Source of the DNA: Candidatus Caldarchaeum subterraneum
GTDB taxonomy: Archaea; Thermoproteota; Nitrososphaeria_A; Caldarchaeales; Caldarchaeaceae
Direction of reading: 5' to 3'
Assembly: GCA_937934305.1 (NCBI GenBank)
Contig: CALHAG010000008.1
Coordinates: 80,377-126,389 of the forward strand
DNA length: 46,013 nucleotides
Shown here: positions 1 through 8,040 of the stretch, piece by piece
How the letters are laid out: each line of letters begins with the position of its first letter
How positions within the stretch are numbered: the first letter of the stretch is position 1
The notes under the pieces: generated by a model
The model's input: only the letters and a program-made list of their open reading frames with translations
What the model was told of the DNA's origin: nothing
Database searches by the model: none
Translations under genes and position numbers: made by a program

Positions 1-391
1 TGGGTTTGATTTGTGTGGGTAAGGGTCTTGGTGAACCTGTTCTATCGACCGCTACGAAAAACATGTGTGATGTGGTGGTGAGCATGGGTTCTCCGACGAT
101 TCTTGGATATGCGTAGGCTGAGACACCGACCTCCATCGATGAATGTCCTGCATACTCCACCCATGCCTTAACCACAACCATGTCGCCGACGGAGACAGGA
201 TTCATGAAGAAGAGGTCATCCAACGCCGCCAACACCACTTCGCCCTTGCTGAACCTGACCCCACAAAGAGCCGCCGCCGAAACCATCCATTCCATCAACA
301 CACCTCCATGCAGCCTGCCAATCGCGTTACTATCATGCGGCATAACGAAAAACCTTGACTCGGTAACTGTGCTAGATATGCTGGAGAACAT
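1..391 (-). CDS. acyl-CoA thioesterase, hot-dog fold (3' end cut off by window)
   Basis: 130 residues are visible before the window edge. It reads as a single hot-dog acyl-CoA hydrolase of the YciA/ACOT type, which would cleave acyl-CoA to free acid and CoA. The family N-terminal signature is clear: MPHDSNAIGRLHGG at residues 17-30, then a helix and FFMNPVSVGD at 61-70, followed by the SMEV strand at 85-88. ATG at 391 is preceded by GGTGA, which supports the start. Odd point: in bacterial YciA the residue a few positions after the GG is a catalytic Asp, and here the aligned position is Val37. Either the catalytic residue is supplied elsewhere or activity differs. The family call is firm; substrate unknown. 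Confidence 0.85.
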   Translation of the reverse strand, partial: MFSSISSTVTESRFFVMPHDSNAIGRLHGGVLMEWMVSAAALCGVRFSKGEVVLAALDDLFFMNPVSVGDMVVVKAWVEYAGHSSMEVGVSAYAYPRIVGEPMLTTTSHMFFVAVDRTGSPRPLPTQIKP

Positions 392-437
392 GTATCACCA
401 AACCCTAAATTTCCCAAAATAAAAACATGGAAAGAGA

Positions 438-1145
438 TTGAGGAGAAGAGACTTCATCACATCAATTATGCTCGTAGGTTCCGCCGCTTTCTTCATCACG
501 GACAATTCACATCTTCTCGACAAAACCGTTATCGACATCGGGCTTGGAGCCAAAGCCGTGTTCTTACCAGACCTGCATCTACACAGCGAAAACACCCAAA
601 CCAGCCAACTACTTTCTGTACTCGACCGAGAGGAGCCTGATGCTGTTGTTCTGGGCGGCGACGTGGTTGACGAGCTCACAACCGACCTCAGCTATGTCAG
701 AAGATTTCTTTCCGAGATACCGGGTTCTGAGAAGTTATTCGTCATGGGTAACCATGATTACTGGAGCGGATACGATGAATGGCTCCGTGAAAACCTGCGG
801 GCCATGGGGTATAGTGAGGTGAGGAACGGTGTTGAGAGCCGTTACCTCGGCAAAATACATGGAATCGATTGGCGTGACAATAGAAGATATGAACCGTTTC
901 AGGCTAATGGGTTGGTTTTTGCACACGACCCCCACGTCGCCGACAGCGTTTCGGGAGACTGCTTAATATTCGCAGGCCACACCCATGGCGGCATAATTTT
1001 CAACGGCGTCACCCTACTCAGCAACTCGCGGTATACAAGGGGATGGTATAGTTGGGGAAGCAAGAGGCTTTACGTTTCACGGGGACTTGGACAGATGCTC
1101 GCCTACAGACCTACTTCTCCTCGGGAGCTTGTTGTCTTGGTGTAG
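438..1145 (+). CDS. calcineurin-like metallophosphoesterase with Tat-like leader
   Basis: 235 residues. All metal-binding blocks of the calcineurin-like phosphoesterase fold are visible: D45-x-H47, GD at 74-75, GNHD at 104-107, H163 and GHTHGG at 180-185. It resembles the YkuE/YaeI group of small metallophosphoesterases. The N-terminus RRRDFI followed by a hydrophobic stretch (residues 8-20) looks like a twin-arginine signal, so the enzyme probably acts outside the membrane or is anchored to it. The start is TTG at 438; the ATG at 427 runs into a stop at once and is not usable. The gene diverges from the thioesterase. Substrate cannot be told from sequence. Confidence 0.88.
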   Translation: MRRRDFITSIMLVGSAAFFITDNSHLLDKTVIDIGLGAKAVFLPDLHLHSENTQTSQLLSVLDREEPDAVVLGGDVVDELTTDLSYVRRFLSEIPGSEKLFVMGNHDYWSGYDEWLRENLRAMGYSEVRNGVESRYLGKIHGIDWRDNRRYEPFQANGLVFAHDPHVADSVSGDCLIFAGHTHGGIIFNGVTLLSNSRYTRGWYSWGSKRLYVSRGLGQMLAYRPTSPRELVVLV

Positions 1146-1151
1146 CTAAAC

Positions 1152-1158
1152 TCTTAAA
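1152..1158 (+). promoter_or_regulatory. TATA-like box for the Ard1-type acetyltransferase
   Basis: The A/T-rich motif CTTAAAT is centred about 28 bp before the ATG at 1184. This is the spacing expected for a leaderless archaeal transcript, and it lies only a few bases after the stop codon of the phosphoesterase gene. Confidence 0.5.
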
Positions 1159-1183
1159 TGAGAGCGGTAATACGCGAAAATGA

Positions 1184-1696
1184 ATGCAACAAGCCTCTAA
1201 GCTGGGCGACATAGACGTAGTGTTTCGCAACGTGACTCAACCGGATTTAATCGATGTGATGAACATCAACAGGCTTTGTCTCCCCGAGAACTATACCTAC
1301 AGCTTCTTTGACGAGCTTGCCAAAGATTATCCAAAGGCTTTCTGGGTGGCCGAGGTGGGCGATAAGCTGGTCGGCTACATAATGTGCAGGGTTGAACGCG
1401 TCTTCTCAAAAATCGATTTCCTCAAGATTCGCCGGGCGGGCCATATCGTTTCGGTGGCTGTTCTACCCAATTATCGCAACAGAGGTATAGGGGAGCAGCT
1501 TATCCGCCGAGCGCTTCACTCTCTGGCGAACGATTATGGATGTGAGGAGGCTTTTCTCGAAGTCCGTGTCAGCAATCACGTCGCAATCAGTCTCTACAGG
1601 AAAATCGGGTTTGTCGTCAAAGAGGTGCACCGCCGCTACTACGCCGACGGTGAAGACGCCTACGTCATGGTTGTGAAGCTTCCTTTAACTGGCTAA
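1184..1696 (+). CDS. Ard1/RimI-type protein N-terminal acetyltransferase
   Basis: 170-residue GNAT enzyme that would transfer acetyl from acetyl-CoA to protein N-termini. The substrate loop LCLPENY (31-37), the acetyl-CoA loop RNRGIG (98-103), and the C-terminal RRYYADGEDAYVM (150-162) match archaeal Ard1 (the Naa10/Naa50-related enzyme of Sulfolobus). The ATG at 1184 fits a leaderless mRNA from the box at about 1155. The last base triplets interlock with the convergent nucleotidyltransferase gene: CTAA at 1693-1696 gives TAA on one strand and TAG on the other. Confidence 0.93.
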   Translation: MQQASKLGDIDVVFRNVTQPDLIDVMNINRLCLPENYTYSFFDELAKDYPKAFWVAEVGDKLVGYIMCRVERVFSKIDFLKIRRAGHIVSVAVLPNYRNRGIGEQLIRRALHSLANDYGCEEAFLEVRVSNHVAISLYRKIGFVVKEVHRRYYADGEDAYVMVVKLPLTG

Positions 1697-2376
1697 ACTT
1701 TTTCCACCACACGCTTGGCTTCCTCAAGGTCTTTGTGGCTGTCGATGCTTATCCAATCATCTTCTTCATACAAAACAGCCATCAAGGCTTTTTTCTCAAC
1801 GAGACGTGGGAAAGTTTGTTTCTCGAGGTCTCCCTGCTCAGGTAGATAGCTTAGGACATCTGTTGTGAAGGCGTAAACACCTGCGTTGATGTAGTTTGGT
1901 AGCCGCGGTTTCTCCTCAAACCTTTTCACCAGACGGGTTTCTCTGTCAAACTCGACTATCCCGTAGGGTGATGGGAGACGGGTCAGCGCCATGCATGCAA
2001 GCGATGAACCGAGGCCTTCAATTAGCTTGAGCGGGTTCAGGGTTGTGAGAACATCGCCGTTGAGGACGAGGAAAACTTTGTCAGATTTCAGCAGATGCTC
2101 AGCGTTCTTAAGGGCCCCTCCAGTGCCAAGAGGCTCGTCCTCAACAGAGTAGCCGATTTTCACACCGAGTCTATGCCCGCTGCCAAGCGTCTCGATTATC
2201 TTTTCACGCAAATAGCCGACGCAGATGATAAACTCGTCTATGCCATGTTTTTTCAGCCACTCAATCTGCCAGACAATGATGGGCTTGCCCGCGACCTCGA
2301 GCAAAGGCTTTGGAAGAGACTCTGTCAAGGGTTTGAGACGTTTACCATAGCCTCCCGAAAGCAAAACAGCTTTCAC
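1693..2376 (-). CDS. sugar-phosphate nucleotidyltransferase (NTP_transferase family)
   Basis: 227 residues, a single GT-A-like nucleotidyltransferase domain that would make an NDP-sugar from NTP and a sugar 1-phosphate. The nucleotide-binding loop LLSGGYGKRLKPLTESLPKP is at residues 5-24, LGTGGAL at about 83-89, and the metal-binding NGDV at about 105. There is no C-terminal beta-helix, so it is shorter than GlmU- or RmlA-type fusions and resembles mannose-1-phosphate guanylyltransferase or RfbF-like single-domain enzymes. It lies 7 bp downstream of cysS on the same strand, so the two may be co-transcribed. Exact sugar unknown. Confidence 0.88.
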   Translation of the reverse strand: MKAVLLSGGYGKRLKPLTESLPKPLLEVAGKPIIVWQIEWLKKHGIDEFIICVGYLREKIIETLGSGHRLGVKIGYSVEDEPLGTGGALKNAEHLLKSDKVFLVLNGDVLTTLNPLKLIEGLGSSLACMALTRLPSPYGIVEFDRETRLVKRFEEKPRLPNYINAGVYAFTTDVLSYLPEQGDLEKQTFPRLVEKKALMAVLYEEDDWISIDSHKDLEEAKRVVEKV

Positions 2377-2383
2377 TTCTCAT

Positions 2384-3811
2384 CTACCTCACTATCCTAA
2401 TTCTCTCACCCTCCTTGGTGTCCTCGAGCATGATGCCGCGTTCAGCCAACATGCTTCTAATCCTGTCAGCCAAGTCATACATGCCTCTTTTGCGTAATTC
2501 TCTACGGACCTCAACCAGCATCTTTACGAACTCCATGACCTCTGCTGCGGAGCTTCTCCGCTCAATTTTCTGAAGTAGTCCGAGGGCTCTACATGTCTCG
2601 AGAAAGAGCTGCCGTAGATGGGTCGCCTGCTCGTGTCCGATGACATCCAACCTTGTGTTGACCTTTTTTATGAAGTCGTAGACGGTTGCAAGCGCGTTGG
2701 GTGTGTTGAAGTCCTCCGACATAGCTTCTACAAAACTTTGCTTGAAGACGTTGCTTAGCTCGTCGAGCGATGGGTCGCGGGGTTTAGGTCTACCCTCTTC
2801 CGCTATGAGTGAGAGATTCTCGAAAAAGTTGATGAGCTTTTCGAAGTTTTCCGCCGCCTGCTCCATCGCTTTCTCGGAATAGTCCAGAGGAGTTCGGTAA
2901 TGTGCGGAAAGTATGAAGAGACGCAGCACGTCAGATGGATATGTTTTGAGCGCATCCTGTATGGTGATGAAGTTTCCATAGCTCTTGTGCATTCCTCGGC
3001 CACCCACCGTCAGCTCACCGGTGTGCATCCAGTATTTGACGAAGGGTTTCTTCCCTGTCAAGGCCTCTGACTGGGCTATCTCGTTTTCGTGATGTGGGAA
3101 AATCAGCTCCTGACCCCCGCCGTGTATGTCTATCTGCTCACCCAGGTACTTCATGCTCATTATCGAGCACTCTATATGCCATCCCGGAAAACCTCTGCCC
3201 CAAGGCGTTTTCCATGAAAACGGGTAAGAGGGCGGCGACTCTTTCCAGAGTGCAAAGTCTGCGGGATTTTTCTTGCGTGGGTCAGGGTCGATACGGTGCA
3301 TGAGCAGTTCCTCGGGCTTTATGTTGGAGAGCTTTCCATAATCGGTGAATTTGCTGATGTCGAAGTAGACGCTTCCGTCGATGACGTAGCCGTAGCCTTT
3401 GTCGACGAGCTTCTCAACAGCTTCTATGATTTCGGGGATGTGCATGCTTGCTCTCGGCTGGATGTCGGGCCTCCTTATCCCAAGCGCATCCATGTCTCTG
3501 AAAAACTCCATCATGTACTTGTCGGCAACCTCCATCGGATGCTTCCTCAGCCGCTCCGCCCCCACAATCATCCTGTCCTCACCAGTTTCACGCAGATGAC
3601 CCACGTCCGTCACGTTACGAGCATATTTGACACGGTACCCCATGAACTCGAGAAAACGTATGACCGCGTCAAACGCCACGTAGGTCCGCGCATGGCCTAG
3701 ATGCGCCACATCGTATACTGTGGGGCCGCATACATACATTGTGACGTGTCCGGGGAGATGCGGCTCGAAAACCTCGAGGCTGCGCGAATATGTGTTGAAA
3801 ATCTTTATCAA
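2384..3811 (-). CDS. cysS: cysteinyl-tRNA synthetase
   Basis: 475-residue class I aminoacyl-tRNA synthetase charging tRNA-Cys. [15 protein letters not shown] (28-42) carries the zinc Cys28 and the HIGH-type motif HLGH. The other zinc ligands align as C215, H240 and E244 (GWHIECS, FPHHENE). The usual KMSKS is replaced by G273-M-H-K-S277 followed by YGNF, so only the second Lys and the Ser are kept. TTG at 3811 is the start, with an A/T box about 29 bp upstream (3836-3844). The matching tRNA-Cys is also in this window, at 39.6 kb. Confidence 0.96.
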   Translation of the reverse strand: MIKIFNTYSRSLEVFEPHLPGHVTMYVCGPTVYDVAHLGHARTYVAFDAVIRFLEFMGYRVKYARNVTDVGHLRETGEDRMIVGAERLRKHPMEVADKYMMEFFRDMDALGIRRPDIQPRASMHIPEIIEAVEKLVDKGYGYVIDGSVYFDISKFTDYGKLSNIKPEELLMHRIDPDPRKKNPADFALWKESPPSYPFSWKTPWGRGFPGWHIECSIMSMKYLGEQIDIHGGGQELIFPHHENEIAQSEALTGKKPFVKYWMHTGELTVGGRGMHKSYGNFITIQDALKTYPSDVLRLFILSAHYRTPLDYSEKAMEQAAENFEKLINFFENLSLIAEEGRPKPRDPSLDELSNVFKQSFVEAMSEDFNTPNALATVYDFIKKVNTRLDVIGHEQATHLRQLFLETCRALGLLQKIERRSSAAEVMEFVKMLVEVRRELRKRGMYDLADRIRSMLAERGIMLEDTKEGERIRIVR

Positions 3812-3898
3812 CTTCGTATAGTTTGCTGGTTGTGGCTATTTATCTCATTTGGGTGCATAATATTTATATATTGCTTTGAGGATGTAATAAGCGAAAGA

Positions 3899-3949
3899 CT
3901 TATAGCGAGAGGATGAAAAACGCCTCTCCTATATGTCTGAAAAAGGTGA
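3899..3949 (+). promoter_or_regulatory. TATA-like box and Shine-Dalgarno for tfb
   Basis: CTTATAG at 3899-3905 is a candidate TATA box; a second A/T stretch TATTTATATA lies further up at 3861-3870. GGTGA at 3945-3949 lies 6 bases before the TTG at 3956 and picks that start over the out-of-frame ATG at 3933. This gene therefore has a short leader, unlike the leaderless genes around it. Confidence 0.55.
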
Positions 3950-3955
3950 TAAAAG

Positions 3956-4879
3956 TTGGTTAGGAAAACTTGGAGAGAAGTCGCATTATGTCCCGAATGT
4001 GGAAATGAGATGCTCGTGACAGACCAGAGGACCGGTGAGATTACCTGCTCGGTCTGCGGGTTCGTCATACAGGAAAAAGATGTGGACATGGGCCCCGAGT
4101 GGAGAAACCTTGAAGACGAGGAGGGGAGCAGAAGCAGAGTAGGGGCTCCTCTTTCACCAATGTATAGAGACCATGGTCTCTCAACGGTAATAGAGGGTGT
4201 GGATGAAGACGCTTCAGGCCGCAAACTCTCAAAAGAAACGCGGGAGAAGATGATTAGGCTCAAGAAGCTCGACGCCACGTCTCAGATAAACTCGAGCGAA
4301 ACAAGAAACCTGCAGCAAGCTGTGAACATTCTACAGATATATGTCGATAAGCTAAGGCTATCACAAACGGTTGCAGAAAGAGCTATGCTCATCTACAGAA
4401 GAGCCCTCAGAGCAGGGCTCGTCAGAGGAAGATCAATTAAATCCATCATGGCGGCAGCCACCTACGCCGCGTGCAGGATGCTGGGCACACCCCGAGACCT
4501 TCGAGAATTTGAACGCAGCTACCCAGCAGTCAAGCGAAAAACCATCGCACAGGGCTACAGGCTGTTGCTTAAGCATCTCGGGCTGAAAGTCCCCGTTGCG
4601 GACCCGTCGATATATGTTAACAAGATTGCGGCCAAGGTTGGGCTGGACCAGAGAACTGTCCAAGAAGCCATCCGTCTGCTAAATGAGGCGGTCAAACGTA
4701 AAGCAACGGTAGGAAAAGACCCCGTCGGAATAGCGGCAGCCGCCCTCTACATGGCCTGTCAAGAGACCACACAAAATCTAACACAGAAAGACATCGCGAA
4801 AGCGGCCGGCGTCACCGAAGTGACTGTGCGAAACCGTTTCAAGGGCCTCAAAGACGTTCTAGAGACGGTGGCAGCCTAA
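3956..4879 (+). CDS. tfb: transcription initiation factor TFB (TFIIB)
   Basis: 307 residues. TFB bridges TBP-DNA and RNA polymerase at the archaeal promoter. The N-terminal zinc ribbon has C12-x2-C15 and C31-x2-C34. A B-reader/linker follows (WRNLEDEEGSRSRVG, about 51-65), then two cyclin repeats (about 110-200 and 205-307), the second ending in a helix-turn-helix (QKDIAKAAGVTEVTVRNR). Length is normal for the family. The start is TTG with GGTGA upstream. It converges on the aIF1 gene with a 4-nt overlap of stop codons (CTAA). Whether the genome has other tfb copies cannot be seen here. Confidence 0.97.
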   Translation: MVRKTWREVALCPECGNEMLVTDQRTGEITCSVCGFVIQEKDVDMGPEWRNLEDEEGSRSRVGAPLSPMYRDHGLSTVIEGVDEDASGRKLSKETREKMIRLKKLDATSQINSSETRNLQQAVNILQIYVDKLRLSQTVAERAMLIYRRALRAGLVRGRSIKSIMAAATYAACRMLGTPRDLREFERSYPAVKRKTIAQGYRLLLKHLGLKVPVADPSIYVNKIAAKVGLDQRTVQEAIRLLNEAVKRKATVGKDPVGIAAAALYMACQETTQNLTQKDIAKAAGVTEVTVRNRFKGLKDVLETVAA

Positions 4880-5184
4880 ATTACCTCTATATTTTCTTCA
4901 GAGAGACCAAGTTCAACCAAAGCTTTTCTGACTCTGTCGCGATGGTCGCCCTGCAGCAAAATTACGCCATCCTTGACTACGCCGCCGCATGCCAGTGTGG
5001 ACTTTAGCTTCGAAGCTATCTCCTGCAAATCTTTCTTGCTGCCGTTCAACCCCTCGATTACCGTTGTGGGTTTGTTCCACTTTCTCAGCTCAAGCTTAAT
5101 TTTCACACGCTGCTGCTCCCGGCTTATGGTTTCGCAAACGCATATCGACTTCGGTAGACCGCATGTGTCACATATTTCAGCCAT
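4876..5184 (-). CDS. translation initiation factor aIF1 (SUI1 family)
   Basis: 102 residues. The SUI1/eIF1 fold occupies roughly residues 25-102. An archaeal-type N-terminal Cys cluster precedes it (C5, C8, C15, C17: CDTCGLPKSICVC). The family core is visible as TVIEGL (about 41-46), ACGGVVKDG (about 65-73) and LQGDHRD (about 77-83). It helps start-codon selection on the small ribosomal subunit. It stands alone and converges on tfb, overlapping by 4 nt. Confidence 0.95.
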   Translation of the reverse strand: MAEICDTCGLPKSICVCETISREQQRVKIKLELRKWNKPTTVIEGLNGSKKDLQEIASKLKSTLACGGVVKDGVILLQGDHRDRVRKALVELGLSEENIEVI

Positions 5185-5252
5185 TATTTACTCCTCAGCC
5201 TCACCTGATTTTCTATGCGTGAGGTTGTTTTTAAGGTTTTGAGAGCGTGTAG

Positions 5253-5960
5253 TCATTTCTTCAGGTATGCCTGCCGCTTCCTATTGTATTCATCTACGTC
5301 ATAGGCATATTTCGCAGGGTTTCCGAAAACAACGGCTCTAGGCGGAACGTTCCGTGTGACAACAGAGCCCGCTCCCACCACAGCGCCCTCACCCACCTCA
5401 ACACCCGGCAGAATCACCGCACCCGCTCCAATTATCGCCCCCGTCGCTATGGTGGGGCCCTTCAGGGGCGAGCCCACAGGGTAAGGGTCGTTGGTCATCA
5501 CAACATTGGGACCAATGAAGACATTGTCCATTATTTTCGTGAGATGCGGAATATAGACGTTGGATTGTATGTTGACACCGCGGCCAACCAACACAGAGCC
5601 ATCGAGCATCGAGCCGCTGCCTATCCGGGAACCGCTCCGAATCATCGTGCCCGAGCGGATCAACACGTTGTGTCCAAGCTCCACATCTCCTTCGATAATA
5701 ACCTCGTCATAGATTATGCATCCCCTTCTTATCAAACATCCTGGGCCGATGAAGCTTCCCAGGCTCGCATCCTCCATTACCGAGATGTGGTCTGTGAGCC
5801 TTTTTTCTATGGCTTGTAGAAGACGATGGCGCGCGGGATAACCAATTGTAACCATATCGTCCACAAACGTGGCTTCCCCTATCTCCGTAGCACCAAACAC
5901 AAACGCGTTTGGAGAAGCCGTGCCCTTGATTCTTGAACGCGGGGAGATAAACCCCGACAT
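5253..5960 (-). CDS. hexapeptide-repeat acyltransferase (left-handed beta-helix)
   Basis: 235 residues. Repeated hexapeptide turns run from about residue 60 to 215 (for example VIIEGDVELGHNVLIRSG and GAIIGAGAVILPG), the signature of a left-handed beta-helix acetyl- or acyltransferase trimer. HLTKIMDNVFIGPNVVMTND near the middle matches WbbJ/WbpD-type sugar O- or N-acetyltransferases. A basic tail ends the protein. An ATATATTTTT box at 5984-5993 lies about 28 bp before the ATG, so the gene is probably leaderless. Substrate is unknown; a role in surface polysaccharide or glycolipid assembly is inferred from family relatives. Confidence 0.87.
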   Translation of the reverse strand: MSGFISPRSRIKGTASPNAFVFGATEIGEATFVDDMVTIGYPARHRLLQAIEKRLTDHISVMEDASLGSFIGPGCLIRRGCIIYDEVIIEGDVELGHNVLIRSGTMIRSGSRIGSGSMLDGSVLVGRGVNIQSNVYIPHLTKIMDNVFIGPNVVMTNDPYPVGSPLKGPTIATGAIIGAGAVILPGVEVGEGAVVGAGSVVTRNVPPRAVVFGNPAKYAYDVDEYNRKRQAYLKK

Positions 5961-6044
5961 TATCGGTTACCTGTTTGATTGCCATATATTTTTTTCGCAC
6001 CACCTCGATGGGTTTAGGAAAACTGTTTTTACAAGGGCCGGTAT

Positions 6045-6881
6045 TTGCTCTTTAGATTGGTCAGCTGGTCCGAGCATCTGACTACGGGTTCTTGGATAGA
6101 CGTGGATGATGTGAACATTTTCTATGTTATGCGTGGTGTTGGTCAGCCTGTTGTGTTTCTTCATGGATGGGCCGCCTCCTCCTTCAGCTGGCGCAAGACA
6201 TTGCCCGTGATATCCCAACATTTCAGAGCGTTGGCGCTGGACCTTCCCGGCTTTGGGCTGTCAAAGAGACCTCCAACAGGCATCAGCCTTCCATCTGTTA
6301 CAAATCTTTTGATGAAGGCGCTTGATAGACTCGGTGTAGAGAAGTTTTGCTTAGTGGGTCACTCCATGGGGGGAGCAATATCGGCGCACATAGCGGTACA
6401 ATATCCTGAGAGGGTTGATAGGCTTGTCCTCGTTAACCCGAGCTTGGTGGGAGGAGATGATGGCCGGAGGCCTTTGGCTATGGAGCTGGCTAGAAAAAGA
6501 TTCATCAGCACCTTGATAACCCGCTTGTTCGTTAGAAAATATTTCATAAAACGCGTTCTGAGCAAAATCTATGTTGACAAGAGTGCTTTGGATGATGAGG
6601 CTGTAGAGGGATATTATGAGTCGGTTAAGAGGGCTGGGCCTGTTTTGGTTGAAGCGGGTAATATATGGCGTGATTTTCGTACAGACTGCGTTTACGATAT
6701 TAGATGTCCGAAATTGTTTGTCCTCGGCGGAATGGATAATGTGGTGCCGTTTCGGAAAAACTTGGAGCTTGCTCAGAAAATCGGGGCCGAGATACATGTC
6801 GAACCCGATGCTGGACACAGTGTTCACGAAGAAAAGGCGGAGTCTTTCAACAACGTTATATTGCGATTTCTACGGGGCTGA
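6045..6881 (+). CDS. alpha/beta-hydrolase
   Basis: 278 residues with a full alpha/beta-hydrolase layout: oxyanion-loop HGW at 40-42, nucleophile elbow GHSMGG with Ser107, acid Asp231 (GGMDNVVP) and His258 (DAGHSVHEE). A cap domain lies between about 140 and 210. The closest families are esterases and C-C bond hydrolases; the substrate cannot be assigned. The TTG at 6045 is one start choice and the TTG at 6057 is another, the latter 28 bp after a TTTTTACA box. The gene leads a forward run into the small protein and the LLM oxidoreductase. Confidence 0.85.
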   Translation: MLFRLVSWSEHLTTGSWIDVDDVNIFYVMRGVGQPVVFLHGWAASSFSWRKTLPVISQHFRALALDLPGFGLSKRPPTGISLPSVTNLLMKALDRLGVEKFCLVGHSMGGAISAHIAVQYPERVDRLVLVNPSLVGGDDGRRPLAMELARKRFISTLITRLFVRKYFIKRVLSKIYVDKSALDDEAVEGYYESVKRAGPVLVEAGNIWRDFRTDCVYDIRCPKLFVLGGMDNVVPFRKNLELAQKIGAEIHVEPDAGHSVHEEKAESFNNVILRFLRG

Positions 6882-6892
6882 GCATAGCTGGG

Positions 6893-7105
6893 ATGAGGAG
6901 AAGAAGGGTTGCTGAGCAGCTTCTCGAGGTGCTAATGTCTAGCGTCAACGGCAACCTTGTCCCTCCCGAGCTCGGCTGGGAGCTTTTTGGATATTTTGTA
7001 GAGGATGAGTTGTGGCGTGGTAAAGGTTTCAGAGTTCTTCTCAAGGCCTGTCGGATATGTGAGCCTGAGAAGACGCGGATGGCTCTGCGAGGTGAGTTTC
7101 GCTGA
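6893..7105 (+). CDS. small basic protein, function unknown
   Basis: 70 residues, starting MRRRR and ending in a Cys-containing segment (LLKACRICEPEKTR, about 49-62). I do not recognise a family. It fits tightly between the hydrolase and the LLM oxidoreductase and has a stop codon that overlaps the probable CTG start of the next gene. A strong Shine-Dalgarno for that next gene lies inside its 3' end. These points suggest a translated, co-transcribed small gene. In-frame codons extend back to a CTG at 6878 that overlaps the hydrolase stop, but no Shine-Dalgarno precedes it, so ATG 6893 is preferred. Confidence 0.55.
   Translation: MRRRRVAEQLLEVLMSSVNGNLVPPELGWELFGYFVEDELWRGKGFRVLLKACRICEPEKTRMALRGEFR
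7089..7095 (+). promoter_or_regulatory. Shine-Dalgarno that points to a CTG start
   Basis: GAGGTGA is fully complementary to the usual archaeal 16S 3' end. It sits 6 bases before CTG at 7102 and 33 bases before GTG at 7129, the first conventional start codon in the frame. The spacing decides in favour of CTG. Confidence 0.65.
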
Positions 7106-8040
7106 GCATAAGGTTCTCGGTCGAGGTTGTGCCGAAGGACCCGTTGTGGAAGCTTTCGATGGCCGCTGTGATGGTTGAGAAGCATGGGTTTGACGGCTTG
7201 TGGGTGAGTGAACATTTTTTCAACCGAAACAGCTTCATCACCCTCTCCACAATAGCCCGCCACACTCGCCGTATTCTACTGGGCCCCGCCGTTGTCAACC
7301 CCTACGTGTATCATCCGGCTCAGATGGCTCAGGCTGCAGCCACGTTGTGGGAGCTTGCTCCTCATAGGGTGAGGATGGCTATCGGAGCTGGTGACGCATC
7401 AGCTCTTAAACAACTGGGCTATGCTCGGGAGAAGCCTGTCGAGAAAGTGTTATGGGCTGTCGAGGAGATGAGGAATTACTTTGAGAAGCTCGAGACCTAT
7501 AGAGTCTGGGATGTCAAGGTTTTTGTTGGAGCTCAGGGCCCTCGCATGCTTAAAGCATCAACAAAAGCTGACGGCGTGCTCATCAACTGGTCTAACCTCG
7601 AGATGTTGAAAGAATCTGTTCGTCTGTTGGGGGATGACGTGGCTAAGGGATTTACCCGCGCAGCCTATCTGATGACATCTATTCATGATGATGCGGAGAA
7701 GGCGTGGAAAACCGCTGTCCCCTACGCCGCCTACCTTATGATAGGGTCGTCGCCAAGCTACTTAAACCGAATAGGTGTCGACGAGGCTCATCGGAAGGAG
7801 GTTGAAGAGCTTGTGATAACCCGTAATTGGGACAGGCTTTACCAGGCTGCCCGGAGTGAGTGGGTAGACTTTTTCAGCGTCTGGGGCAAGCCTGAGAAGC
7901 TCCGCGAATTCGTCGACGAGGTCGTTGACATGGGTTTTGACGAGGTTGTTTTCGCGGGACCTCTCGGGCCGCGGTATATGAAAGCCCTTAAAAGCATCGC
8001 CAAAATCTGTCGGGCAGTGAAGAGGCGCGCTAAACCTTGA
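7102..8040 (+). CDS. LLM-class (luciferase-like) F420-dependent-type oxidoreductase
   Basis: 312 codons from CTG at 7102, or 303 from GTG at 7129. The barrel follows the luciferase-like/Mer pattern, with KHGFDGLWVSEHF near the start, a glycine-rich IGAGDASALKQLGY segment in the middle and GFDEVVFAGPLGPR near the end. Archaeal members use coenzyme F420; substrate is unknown. With the GTG start the first beta-strand of the barrel would be missing. With CTG the chain begins SIRFSVEVVPKDP, which restores that strand, and CTGA overlaps the previous stop. Its own stop overlaps the TTG start of elp3. Confidence 0.87.
   Translation: MSIRFSVEVVPKDPLWKLSMAAVMVEKHGFDGLWVSEHFFNRNSFITLSTIARHTRRILLGPAVVNPYVYHPAQMAQAAATLWELAPHRVRMAIGAGDASALKQLGYAREKPVEKVLWAVEEMRNYFEKLETYRVWDVKVFVGAQGPRMLKASTKADGVLINWSNLEMLKESVRLLGDDVAKGFTRAAYLMTSIHDDAEKAWKTAVPYAAYLMIGSSPSYLNRIGVDEAHRKEVEELVITRNWDRLYQAARSEWVDFFSVWGKPEKLREFVDEVVDMGFDEVVFAGPLGPRYMKALKSIAKICRAVKRRAKP

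Noticed and set aside
3296-3700. 134-codon open frame on the plus strand
   Set aside because: It is antisense to the catalytic domain of cysS, whose motifs are fully explained in the other frame.
3933-3956. ATG at 3933 as the start of tfb
   Set aside because: It is in another frame and does not read into the zinc ribbon; the TTG at 3956 has GGTGA at good spacing.
6878-7110. Repeat of the 10-mer GCTGAGCATA at two consecutive gene junctions
   Set aside because: The copies sit at 6877-6886 and 7101-7110, both over stop codons, but only the second has a Shine-Dalgarno. With no flanking similarity it is probably chance.
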